A DNA stretch of 64,000 bases from Paenibacillus sp. SYP-B4298. Its GTDB lineage: Bacteria; Bacillota; Bacilli; Paenibacillales; Paenibacillaceae. The stretch covers positions 1,844,001 to 1,908,000 of the forward strand of contig NZ_CP115484.1 in assembly GCF_027627475.1 (NCBI RefSeq). Reading direction: 5' to 3'. The position numbers were made by a program, and so were the translations under genes. The notes below the pieces were generated by a model that saw only the letters and a list, made by a program, of their open reading frames with translations, searched no databases and was not told the origin of the DNA. The stretch's first letter is position 1. Each line of letters begins with the position of its first letter. Shown here piece by piece: positions 35,224 through 46,773 of this stretch.

Positions 35224-36095
35224 GGGCGACGATCTACTACCGCGGTGCATTGAGCTCGTGCAACTACGATTGCCCCTACTGCCCGTTCAGCAAAAATGTC
35301 GACAGCAAGGAGACACTGAAGCGTGACCGCGAGCAGCTCTCCCGATTCATGGCCTGGATCAGAGAGCAAGGGAAGGCGGGGCACGAGCTATCCATCTTCT
35401 TCAATCCGTATGGCGAAGCGCTCGTTCATCGTTGGTACAAGACGGCGATGATCGAGCTGTCGCATATGCCGCATATTCGCAAGGTTGCAGTGCAGACCAA
35501 TCTGTCGGTCAAGCTGGATTGGTGTGCGGAATTGAACCGCGATAAAGCCGCCTTCTGGGCGACCTACCATCCGGGAGAGACGAGTGAGGAGCGCTTCCTC
35601 GGACAATGCATGCAGCTCTATCGGCGCGGCGTGCGCTTTAGTGTGGGCAGCGTTGGCCTCCGCGGGTCGTTCGAATCCATACGTTCCTTGCGCAACAAAC
35701 TCCCGGAGGATGTCTACCTGTGGATCAATGCCTTCAAGGATCGCGGCAACCGCTATACGCCGGAGGAGATTGCGGAGCTGGAGCAGATTGATCCGCTTGT
35801 TCAGCTCAATGTGCCGGACTATGCGAGCAAGGGGCTAGCCTGCCGTGCAGGCGAGGAGGTCTTCTACGTTCTGGGCACCGGTCAGGTGAAGCGCTGCTAC
35901 CAAGATCGCAAGGTGATCGGCAATCTGTACCGTGACGGTCTGGAGGGGCTATCGCAGCCACGGCCATGCGGCATGAGTCGATGCGGCTGTTACATCGGTT
36001 ATATTCATATGCCGTCGCTTGGTATGGATGCGGTGTACGGGGAGGGGCTGCTCGAACGCGATCCACTCGTTGCCCACCCGTCCGCTACAGGGTAG
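35220..36095 (+). CDS. STM4011-family radical SAM protein
   Basis: The protein has 291 residues. The [4Fe-4S] motif is Cys14-x3-Cys18-x2-Cys21 in LSSCNYDCPYCPFSK, right at the N-terminus. Near the C-terminus a Cys-rich stretch (CGMSRCGCYIGYIHM) and an earlier AGEEVFYVLGTGQVKRCYQD could hold a second iron-sulfur cluster, as in SPASM/Twitch radical SAM enzymes that modify peptides. It is translationally coupled to the preceding gene (ATGA). Its last 11 bases overlap the convergent MocR gene. Confidence 0.88.
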   Translation: MRATIYYRGALSSCNYDCPYCPFSKNVDSKETLKRDREQLSRFMAWIREQGKAGHELSIFFNPYGEALVHRWYKTAMIELSHMPHIRKVAVQTNLSVKLDWCAELNRDKAAFWATYHPGETSEERFLGQCMQLYRRGVRFSVGSVGLRGSFESIRSLRNKLPEDVYLWINAFKDRGNRYTPEEIAELEQIDPLVQLNVPDYASKGLACRAGEEVFYVLGTGQVKRCYQDRKVIGNLYRDGLEGLSQPRPCGMSRCGCYIGYIHMPSLGMDAVYGEGLLERDPLVAHPSATG

Positions 36096-37425
36096 CCAGC
36101 ACAGCAGACAGCCGTTCCAATCCTTCACGGATCTGGCTCGGATGGAGCATCGTCACATTCAGCTTCAGCAGTGCTGAAGGCTTCAAGGCGGGCAGATAAT
36201 GCTTGGTAATCGGCTCGAGATGCACCGCTCGCTGCTGCATGGCAGGAATCAGCTTGTCCACAAGCCTGCTATCTTCCAGCGTTAGATGGTTCATGACGGC
36301 AGGCTGATCCGTGGGGATATAGGTGAGCTTGTCAGGGTGGCATTGTGCTAGCCCGCGCAGCATCTGATCGAGCGCGAAGGCTCGCTCTGTGTACGCATCG
36401 CGCAGATGTGCCAGATGTCTGCTGTACATGCCGCTCTGGATATATATTTCCAATGCAGCCTGAGACAGCATCGGGCTATCGATGTCCTGCAGCCGCTTGC
36501 GCAGGGTGAAGCTGTCCGCCAGCACAGCGGGGAGTACGGCGGCGCCGACTCGCAGGCCGGGAAAGATGATCTTCGAAAAGCTCTTTAAATAAATGACATG
36601 GGCTGAGCGATTATAGGCATAAATCGGATCAGCCCTGGAGTTGCGTTCAAAATCAGCCATATAGTCATCCTCGACAATATATACATCGTAACGCTCTGCC
36701 AGGGCAGCGATCTGCTTCTTCTCCTGTTCGCTATAGGAGACGCCAAGCGGATTATGGAACCGGGGCATCGTATAGAAAAACTTGATGCTCTCCGTGCGAA
36801 ATATTCTTTCCAGCTCCTGCATATCGATCCCATTAGCCGTCCGCGCAATGCCCCGTACAGTCATTCCGTGCTCCACCAGCAGAGCAATCAGCAGATGGTA
36901 GCCTGGCTGTTCGATCAAGATGTCCTGCTTGCCATTAGGAAAGTCTAGTCCTGCCAGAAGGGACAGCGCTTGCTGGACACCGGAGGTGATGACGATCTGC
37001 TCAGGCTGGGCAAATACCTGGTAATTCGTAAGCTGCCGTCTAATCACCTCTAGCAAAGCAGGGAGACCTCTTGGCGTGCCATACACGAACAGCTCGCTCC
37101 GGTACGTATCGATAGCCTGATTAAGACAATGCTGGAAATCCCGGTAGGGGAACAACTCGGGATCGGGTGCGGCCGCTGTGAAATCCATTATACCCTGCTC
37201 TGTCTGTTGCTCGGGCGTGCGCTTGATGACATAGAAGCCGCTCTTGGGCATCACATACACCCGATGGCGCCGCTCTAGCTCCTGCAGCGCTCGTATGACT
37301 GTACTATGACTGCATGCATAACGGCTGGCAAGCTTGCGAATCGAGGGAAGCTTGTCTCCCTGCTGGATATGTGGCCCATCGATCCAGTCTTCAAGAGTTG
37401 TGAGCAGTTGCTCATATTTGTTCAT
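36085..37425 (-). CDS. MocR-type regulator (GntR HTH fused to aminotransferase fold)
   Basis: The protein has 446 residues from the ATG at 37425. The N-terminal winged helix shows GDKLPSIRKLASRYACSHST and IRALQELERRHRVYV. The C-terminal type I aminotransferase domain has the PLP-binding lysine in YLKSFSKIIFPGLRVG. MocR proteins sense amino acids or PLP-linked ligands. It is divergent from an EamA transporter, with a perfect 14-base palindrome between them, so it probably controls that exporter. The frame is open further upstream, but no ribosome site supports it. Confidence 0.88.
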   Translation of the reverse strand: MNKYEQLLTTLEDWIDGPHIQQGDKLPSIRKLASRYACSHSTVIRALQELERRHRVYVMPKSGFYVIKRTPEQQTEQGIMDFTAAAPDPELFPYRDFQHCLNQAIDTYRSELFVYGTPRGLPALLEVIRRQLTNYQVFAQPEQIVITSGVQQALSLLAGLDFPNGKQDILIEQPGYHLLIALLVEHGMTVRGIARTANGIDMQELERIFRTESIKFFYTMPRFHNPLGVSYSEQEKKQIAALAERYDVYIVEDDYMADFERNSRADPIYAYNRSAHVIYLKSFSKIIFPGLRVGAAVLPAVLADSFTLRKRLQDIDSPMLSQAALEIYIQSGMYSRHLAHLRDAYTERAFALDQMLRGLAQCHPDKLTYIPTDQPAVMNHLTLEDSRLVDKLIPAMQQRAVHLEPITKHYLPALKPSALLKLNVTMLHPSQIREGLERLSAVLATL

Positions 37426-37450
37426 GCAATCACCACCTATGCAGATTGAT

Positions 37451-37464
37451 CTGTACCGGTACAG
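37451..37464. promoter_or_regulatory. Operator palindrome between MocR and EamA genes
   Basis: CTGTACCGGTACAG is a perfect 14-base palindrome, 26 bases before the MocR start and about 117 bases before the EamA start. It is the likely binding site for the MocR regulator, controlling one or both genes. Confidence 0.68.
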
Positions 37465-37580
37465 TTGCCAATATCCATCATTGTAACATAGATCAGTTGT
37501 AGGTAAGATGGATTCAGGAGCTGTTGCGCGCGACAACCACTCCTCATGATTGCTTATTTGCTAGGAAAGAGGATGACGAG

Positions 37581-38504
37581 ATGAAAACAAAACGATCCAC
37601 TGCTTATGTAGCCGCACTGATTTATACGCTGATTATCGGTTTCTCCTTTATATTTGTTAAAATTGCACTGAACGATGCGAGTCCACTCGACATATTGGCT
37701 CATCGCTTCACCTTGTCATTCATCGTCGTATCGATACTGGTGGGCAGTGGCTGGGTGAAACTGAACAGTCGCTGGCGCGGAGAACTGCGGAGTATCCTGC
37801 CGCTGGCCTTGTTCTATCCTGTGCTGTTCTTCACGTTTCAAGCGTTCGGACTTGTCTATACAACGTCGTCTGAGGCGGGCATCATCCAGGCGGCCATCCC
37901 GATCTTCACGATGGTGCTTGCGGCGTATTTCCTCAAGGAGCGTTCAACCTATGTACAACTGGCAGCAACGCTTGTCTCTGTGCTAGGCGTCATGTTTATA
38001 TTCGTCATGAAGGGATTGGATCTGAACAACTCCAGCCTGCTGGGCAGCGTGCTGATCCTGCTCTGCGCGTTCTCTTCAGCCGCTTACAATGTCATGGCTC
38101 GCAAGCTCGGGGGCAAATGGGATGTCATGACGTTAACCTATGTCATGACGGTCATTGGCTTCCTGCTGTTCAACGCGCTGTCCTTGGGGCAGCATCTGTG
38201 GAAGGGTACGTTCTCCAGCTACTTCACACCGTTCCTGCATCCCGCGTATTGGGGAGCGATACTATTCCTTGGTATCCTGTCGTCACTCGTCACCTCGTAT
38301 CTGTCGAATTACGTCCTCTCGAAGATCGAAGCGTCGCAGATGAGTGTGTTCGCCAACCTGGCCACGCTGATCTCGATTGTTGCAGGGGTTTTCGTCTTGA
38401 ACGAGCAGTTGCAATGGTTCCATATTGTTGGGGGCGTGCTGATTCTGATCGGAGTGGTCGGCCGCAATGTGCTTCCTGCTAAGCGGCGAAGCAATGCTTC
38501 GTAG
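37581..38504 (+). CDS. EamA-family (DMT) transporter
   Basis: A membrane protein of 307 residues with about ten helices in two EamA repeats. The first contains GFSFIFVKIALNDASPLDILAHRF-like sequence split over helices 1-2, and TSSEAGIIQAAIPIFTMVLA. The second has SSLVTSYLSNYVLSKIEASQ. The family exports amino acids, nucleosides or other metabolites. The ATG at 37581 sits 3 bases after GAGGATGACGAG; an upstream frame extension is not supported. Divergence from a MocR regulator suggests an amino-acid-like or vitamin substrate. Confidence 0.88.
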   Translation: MKTKRSTAYVAALIYTLIIGFSFIFVKIALNDASPLDILAHRFTLSFIVVSILVGSGWVKLNSRWRGELRSILPLALFYPVLFFTFQAFGLVYTTSSEAGIIQAAIPIFTMVLAAYFLKERSTYVQLAATLVSVLGVMFIFVMKGLDLNNSSLLGSVLILLCAFSSAAYNVMARKLGGKWDVMTLTYVMTVIGFLLFNALSLGQHLWKGTFSSYFTPFLHPAYWGAILFLGILSSLVTSYLSNYVLSKIEASQMSVFANLATLISIVAGVFVLNEQLQWFHIVGGVLILIGVVGRNVLPAKRRSNAS

Positions 38505-38563
38505 CTTTTAGTTGGAATTTCCGAACACAATGAATATAAAAGTGTATAGAAAGGATAGATAGA

Positions 38564-39115
38564 GTGAGCAAGCCTGAGATTCAAGTCGCATTAGTATGTG
38601 GGCCAAACTGTGATATGGAAGCACAAGCCATTCGCTCTTCGCTGGAGTATTTCGGTGTAAGAGTGATTACATACTGGGTGGGTCGACCGAATGATTTCAT
38701 TTCGGTTCTGACGGGAGAAGACCTCTATGTCAACACGGATTATATGATTCTAAGTTTCCATGGAACAGACGGGGAGTTCGCCATGCCTGAATTGGGGGAG
38801 GACATCTACGAGCCAGGTGAGCCGCGTGGAGATTTCGGTCCAATGGAAATTCGGCGCTTCGCTCAATTGGACGGGAAGTCCGTTATCGCTAACGGGTGTA
38901 CGCTTGGCTTGCCGGAGACTGCCGAGGCTTTCTTGGATGGTGGCTGTGCGTCTTACATCGGCCCGGATGATTACCCGGATGGAAATATAGCGCTCATGTT
39001 TGTCTTGCGTCTATTTTATGAGATCATTCACAACAAGAAGGATATTAGGGAAGCGTATCGCCTGGCTCAATCCACGGATGCAGAGATGGGGATGTATCGC
39101 TTGTATGAGCGGTAG
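38564..39115 (+). CDS. Compact caspase/CHAT-like cysteine protease-fold protein
   Basis: The protein has 183 residues. No named family is recalled with certainty. A predicted strand ends in MILSFHGTDGEF (His66) and a second in SVIANGCTLGLPETAEAFL (Cys112), followed by GGCASYIGPDDYPDG and a helix FVLRLFYEIIH. This order (His-Gly, then Asn-Gly-Cys, then an AFL-x-GG-x-SYIG segment) is the pattern of CHAT and other clan CD caspase-like proteases. It has no other domain, signal peptide or partner gene. The start is GTG behind AAGGAT. The catalytic reading is an inference. Confidence 0.6.
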   Translation: MSKPEIQVALVCGPNCDMEAQAIRSSLEYFGVRVITYWVGRPNDFISVLTGEDLYVNTDYMILSFHGTDGEFAMPELGEDIYEPGEPRGDFGPMEIRRFAQLDGKSVIANGCTLGLPETAEAFLDGGCASYIGPDDYPDGNIALMFVLRLFYEIIHNKKDIREAYRLAQSTDAEMGMYRLYER

Positions 39116-39181
39116 AGGTAGTTGAAGAGCGGCCTGTAAGGCTGCGAAGAGGGATATTCATTGTTTGCAGGCATGAATCAT

Positions 39182-39230
39182 GCCGTATTGGCGCTCTGTT
39201 GCCTTAACTAGAAACGAGCGCCAATACGGC
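39182..39230. terminator. Inverted repeat between convergent genes
   Basis: GCCGTATTGGCGCTC at 39182-39196 pairs perfectly with GAGCGCCAATACGGC at 39216-39230 (15 bp, 19-base loop). No T run follows. It may stop transcription from both sides. Confidence 0.55.
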
Positions 39231-39269
39231 TGTCTAATCATGGACACAATACAGCGCAGATGAATGCGC

Positions 39270-39821
39270 TCACTGCTCGCCTGCAGCATGTTGCTGGAGC
39301 CACTCTTTTTTGAGCAATGCATATAGGTATGTGTCCTCATATTTCGGAGTGCCATCTTCGTATTGAACAAATGAGATGAACTCCACGAAGCAGCCTTCTC
39401 TTCGCATGCCCAATTTTTCGCAGAGCTTTTGTGATCTGAGGTTGTCATCCTCAACATAGGCGTACAGTCTTCTCGCGTCTTGGTGTACAAAGAGATCGTT
39501 GAACAAGGCCTGTGCGCTCTCGCTCGCATATCCAACTCCCTCATACTTCGCATTAAAGTTCCATCCCACACTGTAGGTGTCTGGTTCCTCCTTCATGTAA
39601 AATAGCTCTCCAATAATCTGATCACTTTCTTTCAGGCAGACAGCAATATGATCGTCCTCACGGCTTCTTTTTTGTACCTCTGCAGCCGCTTCTTCCATCG
39701 TCGCAATGCTATCCTTCCTAAAGCAGTTCACACGGGGATGAGCCGCATATTCCCAATACCCTGGCACATCTGCTGGAGCAAAATTTCTTAATCTCAATCG
39801 ATTGGTTTCAATGGGTTGCAT
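39270..39821 (-). CDS. GNAT acetyltransferase (RimJ/RimL-like)
   Basis: The protein has 183 residues. It opens with IETNRLRLRNFAPADVPGYW, the usual start of RimJ/RimL-type acetyltransferases. The acetyl-CoA region is present as SVGWNFNAKYEGVGYASESAQ, then LYAYVEDDNLRSQKLCEKLG (the N-x-x-S-x-x-x-x-E-K-L-G signature). It probably acetylates a protein N-terminus or a small amine. It reads as a stand-alone gene. Confidence 0.9.
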   Translation of the reverse strand: MQPIETNRLRLRNFAPADVPGYWEYAAHPRVNCFRKDSIATMEEAAAEVQKRSREDDHIAVCLKESDQIIGELFYMKEEPDTYSVGWNFNAKYEGVGYASESAQALFNDLFVHQDARRLYAYVEDDNLRSQKLCEKLGMRREGCFVEFISFVQYEDGTPKYEDTYLYALLKKEWLQQHAAGEQ

Positions 39822-39952
39822 ACGCTCGTTCCTCCCTGATGGATGGTTCCCCTTCCCTTCGAAGAAGTCGAGTCGGGAATTGATGCTATTATAATCTGTA
39901 TAGTAACTATACAGTCAATCGTTTTTTAAGCGTATCTGGAATAACGGGATGC

Positions 39953-40789
39953 TCAGTCCGGTGGGTCGAATTCATCGGGATGCTTGCCTGTGCGTAGGTC
40001 TTCATTCAATTGATCGATCGCTGCCATCTCTCCAGCAGTTAACTCAAAGTCAAAGATCTGGCTGTTCTCAGCAATACGCTGAGGGGTGACTGACTTAGGA
40101 ATGGTCACAATGCGCTGCTGGATGTTCCAGCGAAGGATGATCTGCGCGATACTCTTGTTATACCGAGTGGATAACTGCTGCAGTGTCTGCTCCTCCATTA
40201 ATTGTCCTCTCATGAGCGGGCTCCATGCCTGTACCTGAATGCCGCGCCTCCTGCAGTCGGCAAGCAGCGGCTTCTGCGTGTTCCGCGGATGCAGTTCGAT
40301 CTGGTTGACTGCCGGGATAATTGGGCAAAGCTGCTGCAGCGCTTCCAGATGCCGACTCTGGAAGTTGCTTACCCCGATCGCTCTCACATAGCCTTCCTCA
40401 TACAGCTTGACCATGGCTCGCCAGCTATCCTTGTACATATTTTTCACCGGCCAGTGAATGAGGTACAGATCGATATAGTCAAGGCCCAATCTGCGCCTGC
40501 TCTGCTCGAAGGCAGCAAGCGCCGATTCGTAGCCCTGATCGGCATTCCATAGCTTCGTTGTAATGAACAGCTCCTCACGAGGCAGCCCCGAGTTGCGAAG
40601 CGCTAGGCCGACACCTTCTTCATTGCCGTAGACCGCTGCGGTATCTATGCTCCGGTAACCACTGCTTAGTGCTGCAGCTACTGCTCGTTGCAGCTCCGCC
40701 TTCTCCTTTACCTTCCATACGCCAAGCCCGAGCCAGGGCATCTGTACTCCGTTATTCAATTCCACTGTATCCGCGATGGATGTTGGCAC
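39953..40789 (-). CDS. Aldo/keto reductase
   Basis: The protein has 278 residues from a GTG at 40789, chosen because AGGAGG lies 9 bases upstream and the length then equals the family norm. The catalytic tetrad can be placed: Asp and Tyr in SIDTAAVYGNEEGVG, Lys in LFITTKLW, His in DLYLIHWPVKN. The NADPH-binding ending is IPKSVTPQRIAEN. It reduces aldehydes such as methylglyoxal. It is divergent from the GT2 gene at 40907. Confidence 0.92.
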   Translation of the reverse strand: MPTSIADTVELNNGVQMPWLGLGVWKVKEKAELQRAVAAALSSGYRSIDTAAVYGNEEGVGLALRNSGLPREELFITTKLWNADQGYESALAAFEQSRRRLGLDYIDLYLIHWPVKNMYKDSWRAMVKLYEEGYVRAIGVSNFQSRHLEALQQLCPIIPAVNQIELHPRNTQKPLLADCRRRGIQVQAWSPLMRGQLMEEQTLQQLSTRYNKSIAQIILRWNIQQRIVTIPKSVTPQRIAENSQIFDFELTAGEMAAIDQLNEDLRTGKHPDEFDPPD

Positions 40790-40906
40790 GCTGCTGCGCC
40801 TCCTCTCATGTGGCCGCCAGGTGGGGACTGGCTGCCATCTCTTCATGTATACAATATGGGCGACTATAAGCATATAGTACAGTTATGAAGGATAGGAGGA
40901 CTGTCT

Positions 40907-42088
40907 ATGGATCAGCCGGTTAGAGCGGCGACGTTGTCGCTATGCATGGTGGTCAAAAATGAGGAGGATCAGATTGGTCGCGCGCTGGAGAAGGCCAGTC
41001 GTTATGTGGATGAGATCATTATCATCGATACCGGCTCGACAGACCGAACCGTCGAGGTATGCGAGCGCTATGGAGCGAATGTATGGTGTATTCCATGGGA
41101 GGACAACTTCGCCAAGGCGCGCAACTATGGACTGCAGCAGGCTAGATGCACGTGGGTGCTGTGGCTGGATGCAGATGAGGAGCTGGAGGTCGCAGACGTG
41201 GAGGAATGGAAGCGTGCGTTATCAGATCCGGGCCAGCTTCTGTGGGCTATCCCGCTCATTAACTATTATGGCTGCGCGCCGCCTGACCCCAATCGCGCCT
41301 ATCTGGCTGCACAACATCGTGTATTTCGCAACGGTAGCGGTTTTTACTTTGAGCATGCGATCCATGAACAACTGGTGTGTACGAATAAAGAACAGCTTGA
41401 AGGGCATAGCCTGCGGAGGTTGCCTGCGGTGATTCATCATTACGGCTATATGGATGCTATCGTCGAGCGCAAAGATAAGCACCAGCGGAATCTATCCCTG
41501 TTGAACAAAGCGCAGGAGCAGCCTGGTTATCATCCGTGGATAGACTATCATATGGCTAGTGAATATTTTCGGGTGCAGCGCTATGCTGAAGCTTTTGGAT
41601 GGCTGAACACTTCGATTCGGAGGTTTATTGAGGCTGGAAAGCTGCCTCCATCGCTGATCTATAAGATGAAGTATGATATTTTGCTGGCGCTGGGCAGCAT
41701 CGAGAGTGCTGGCGAAGGGATTATTAGGGCGATACAGCTATACCCGGACTATACCGATCTTCATTATTACCGGGCACTGATCGAACAGATGAAGGGGAAT
41801 TATAAGGAGGCGGAGAGGTTATTCTATCATTGCCTAGAGCTGGGCGAGCAGCGATTGCCATATCTCATCTTGAAGGGGGTGGGCAGCTTTCACGCGATGT
41901 ATGGAATCGGACATTGTCGGGAGGAGATGGGAGATTGGAGAACCGCCGCCGCTAAGTATGAGGAGGCTTTAGCTCTGAATCCAGAGCATAAGGAGGCACA
42001 GGAGGGGCTGATGCGTATGAGAAGTCATATGGAGCGCTATGCCCATGAGGAGAGAAGAGAGGATGAAGACGGAGCAAGTCAACTATAA
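40907..42088 (+). CDS. GT2 glycosyltransferase with C-terminal TPR-like repeats
   Basis: The protein has 393 residues. The N-terminal GT-A domain begins LSLCMVVKNEEDQIGRALE, with IIIIDTGSTDRTVEVC, the DNFAKARNYGLQQA segment and the metal-binding D-x-D in LWLDADEEL. The second half is helical with tetratricopeptide-like repeats (WRTAAAKYEEALALNPEHKEAQEGL). The same architecture occurs at 54491. It lies just upstream of the collagen-like gene and may glycosylate it. A terminator separates the two, so they are probably separate transcripts. Confidence 0.9.
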   Translation: MDQPVRAATLSLCMVVKNEEDQIGRALEKASRYVDEIIIIDTGSTDRTVEVCERYGANVWCIPWEDNFAKARNYGLQQARCTWVLWLDADEELEVADVEEWKRALSDPGQLLWAIPLINYYGCAPPDPNRAYLAAQHRVFRNGSGFYFEHAIHEQLVCTNKEQLEGHSLRRLPAVIHHYGYMDAIVERKDKHQRNLSLLNKAQEQPGYHPWIDYHMASEYFRVQRYAEAFGWLNTSIRRFIEAGKLPPSLIYKMKYDILLALGSIESAGEGIIRAIQLYPDYTDLHYYRALIEQMKGNYKEAERLFYHCLELGEQRLPYLILKGVGSFHAMYGIGHCREEMGDWRTAAAKYEEALALNPEHKEAQEGLMRMRSHMERYAHEERREDEDGASQL

Positions 42089-42101
42089 GGTTAGAGAAAT
42101 C

Positions 42102-42150
42102 AACACCCCGTAGATCTGTGCGCTATGCGTACTCTAGGGGGTGTTGCGTT
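42102..42150 (+). terminator. Terminator after the GT2 gene
   Basis: AACACCCC at 42102-42109 pairs with GGGGTGTT at 42138-42145 with partial inner pairing, followed by GCGTTTG. The T run is weak. Confidence 0.6.
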
Positions 42151-42235
42151 TGTGTGGTTCATTTGCATAAATTTATAAAAATTCTATAATTGAGTTTTTT
42201 TGTTCATTTGACAGGTTCCAATTTAGCCAATTAAC

Positions 42236-45414
<3,179 letters not shown>

Positions 45415-45489
45415 CCATTCTAAGAAATCGAAAAGCAATAGTGACTGGATAGATACTTTGCATAGAGCTATTCTGAGCTTGCAAAAAAG

Positions 45490-45527
45490 AAAATGGCCTC
45501 CTGAATCCTGAATCAGGGGCCATTTTT
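45490..45527 (+). terminator. Terminator after the collagen-like gene
   Basis: AAAATGGCC at 45490-45498 pairs with GGCCATTTT at 45518-45526; an inner CCTGA/TCAGG extends the stem. T residues follow. Confidence 0.85.
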
Positions 45528-45584
45528 GGCTGTGAATCAACGTGTGACGTTGGCAGGATATGCTAGTACAGGGGGGAATATTAA

Positions 45585-45750
45585 TAGGTCGTGTTTGAAA
45601 ACTCGTTCAAGGGTATCTCTCACCGCCTGTTCGCCCCATGCTGCGTTGCCTTTTCTTGACTTACCCCCGGTACGCCTTCGAAAAAAGCGCCTTGCTTGAA
45701 ACGAAAATTCGGATAGGTCTGATCCGTTCAGACTTTTCAGACACGCCCTA
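45585..45750. mobile_element. MITE-like repeat, copy 2 (inverted relative to copy 1)
   Basis: A 166-base sequence whose reverse complement aligns along its whole length with 24656-24820. Long identical tracts include GTCAAGAAAAGGCAACGCAG and CATGGGGCGAACAGGCGG. Ends are TAGGTCGTGTTTGAAA and the complement of TTTTCAGACACGCCCTA. It lies between the collagen-like gene and its small paralogues. The rest of the 510-base gap, apart from the terminator at 45490, shows nothing recognisable. Confidence 0.75.
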
Positions 45751-45924
45751 GAAGCTCAGCCGCGAGCTGTCTGTTCACCGGGCGGCTCGAATGCTCATCC
45801 TTCCAGATTTTTCGAGCGGACAAGCCGTTCGATTAAATGGGGCTAGAAATTATTGATGTGCCAGAGTTAAGGATGAGCAGTTATACATATACATGTTGCA
45901 TAACGAGATGGAGAGGTGAGGAGC

Positions 45925-46239
45925 TTGTCCCAAGCATCTATTCCCAATATTACGCCGAGCATATCGGTAACTGTCAATCAAAGCATGGCGCTGCTGCTGG
46001 CATCCATTGCCTTAGAGGAGCTGGCTCTCGCCCATATTATCAATGCAGAGGCAGAGAAGATACAATACGTCGTCGGTACTCTGGGAAGAGGCCTCACTCC
46101 TCCAGCAACACTATCCAACCTGCTAACGGTTGATGAGAGTGTCAGACGAACGTTGCAGGAAGTGGTTCGCAAAGAAATTTTGCTTCAACAGAAGCTGGAT
46201 TCTGTTCTGGCTCATATACCTATTGTTCCTAGAGCATAG
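45925..46239 (+). CDS. Small paralogue of the collagen-like N-terminal domain (1)
   Basis: The protein has 104 residues from a TTG at 45925. This start is preferred because it gives MSQASIPNITPSISV, aligned with [15 protein letters not shown] of the collagen-like protein, and GAGAGGTG lies 6 bases upstream. Shared residues continue as SIALEELALAHIINAEAEKIQYVVGTL, read in two halves, PPATLSNLL, SVRRTL and LLQQKLDSVL. The sequence is helical, with no collagen region. It is probably a spore-coat or exosporium structural protein using the same attachment surface. A terminator-like repeat follows. Confidence 0.85.
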   Translation: MSQASIPNITPSISVTVNQSMALLLASIALEELALAHIINAEAEKIQYVVGTLGRGLTPPATLSNLLTVDESVRRTLQEVVRKEILLQQKLDSVLAHIPIVPRA

Positions 46240-46266
46240 TTAGGTCGAGTCACTAAGGGTACTTCC

Positions 46267-46312
46267 ACGATCTGAGTTTTCTGATTCAGTTCCTGGATCG
46301 TACTCTTTTTTG
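46267..46312 (+). terminator. Possible terminator after paralogue 1
   Basis: ACGATC at 46267-46272 pairs with GATCGT at 46296-46301, with inner CTGA/TCAG, followed by ACTCTTTTTT. Confidence 0.6.
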
Positions 46313-46437
46313 TGAGCGGCTATTCTTGGGACATGTAATGAATAGAAATTACATATATATGTTTGTAAGTTGTTTTGCCCAAGCTCTCAGAGAAGAGTGC
46401 AGCCTTCATTTTCAGATAAGAGAGGAAGTTGCGAAGG

Positions 46438-46749
46438 ATGAGCATGCCGAACGTGCCGGATATTACGCCTGAAATTGTGCTGAAGCGCCCTGAGGTTATC
46501 AATCTTCTGCTCACTTCCATTGCTTTGGAGGAGATCGGATTATCTCATATTATCAATGCAGAGGCAGAGAAGCTGCAGCGCTTTATCCAGGAGCATGAGT
46601 TCAGTCTCGATGATGCGCTCAGGATGAATGACAGTGTGGATCGCATGCTGCGAAATGTAGTTAAAAACCAGATACTGCTGCATTTTAAGCTAGAGGATGT
46701 TATCCGGCTGGAGGAGCGGCTGGAATACCTCGAAGATTACTGCGAATAA
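46438..46749 (+). CDS. Small paralogue of the collagen-like N-terminal domain (2)
   Basis: The protein has 103 residues from the ATG at 46438, with AGAGGA upstream; a TTG 9 bases earlier is less likely. MSMPNVPDITPEIVLKRPEV aligns with the starts of the other family members. LLLTSIALEEIGLSHIINAE and AEKLQRFI are the shared core. It lacks the PPATLS segment between the two helical halves and ends in an acidic tail (LEERLEYLEDYCE) with a terminal-region cysteine. It is 24 bases upstream of paralogue 3, probably in one transcript. Confidence 0.85.
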   Translation: MSMPNVPDITPEIVLKRPEVINLLLTSIALEEIGLSHIINAEAEKLQRFIQEHEFSLDDALRMNDSVDRMLRNVVKNQILLHFKLEDVIRLEERLEYLEDYCE

Positions 46750-46773
46750 AGACTGGAAGTAAGGAGGATCACG

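Noticed and set aside
45837-46133. A 98-residue frame overlapping the small paralogue at 45925
   Set aside because: It is in a different frame from the protein that aligns with the collagen-like N-terminus and has no family resemblance.
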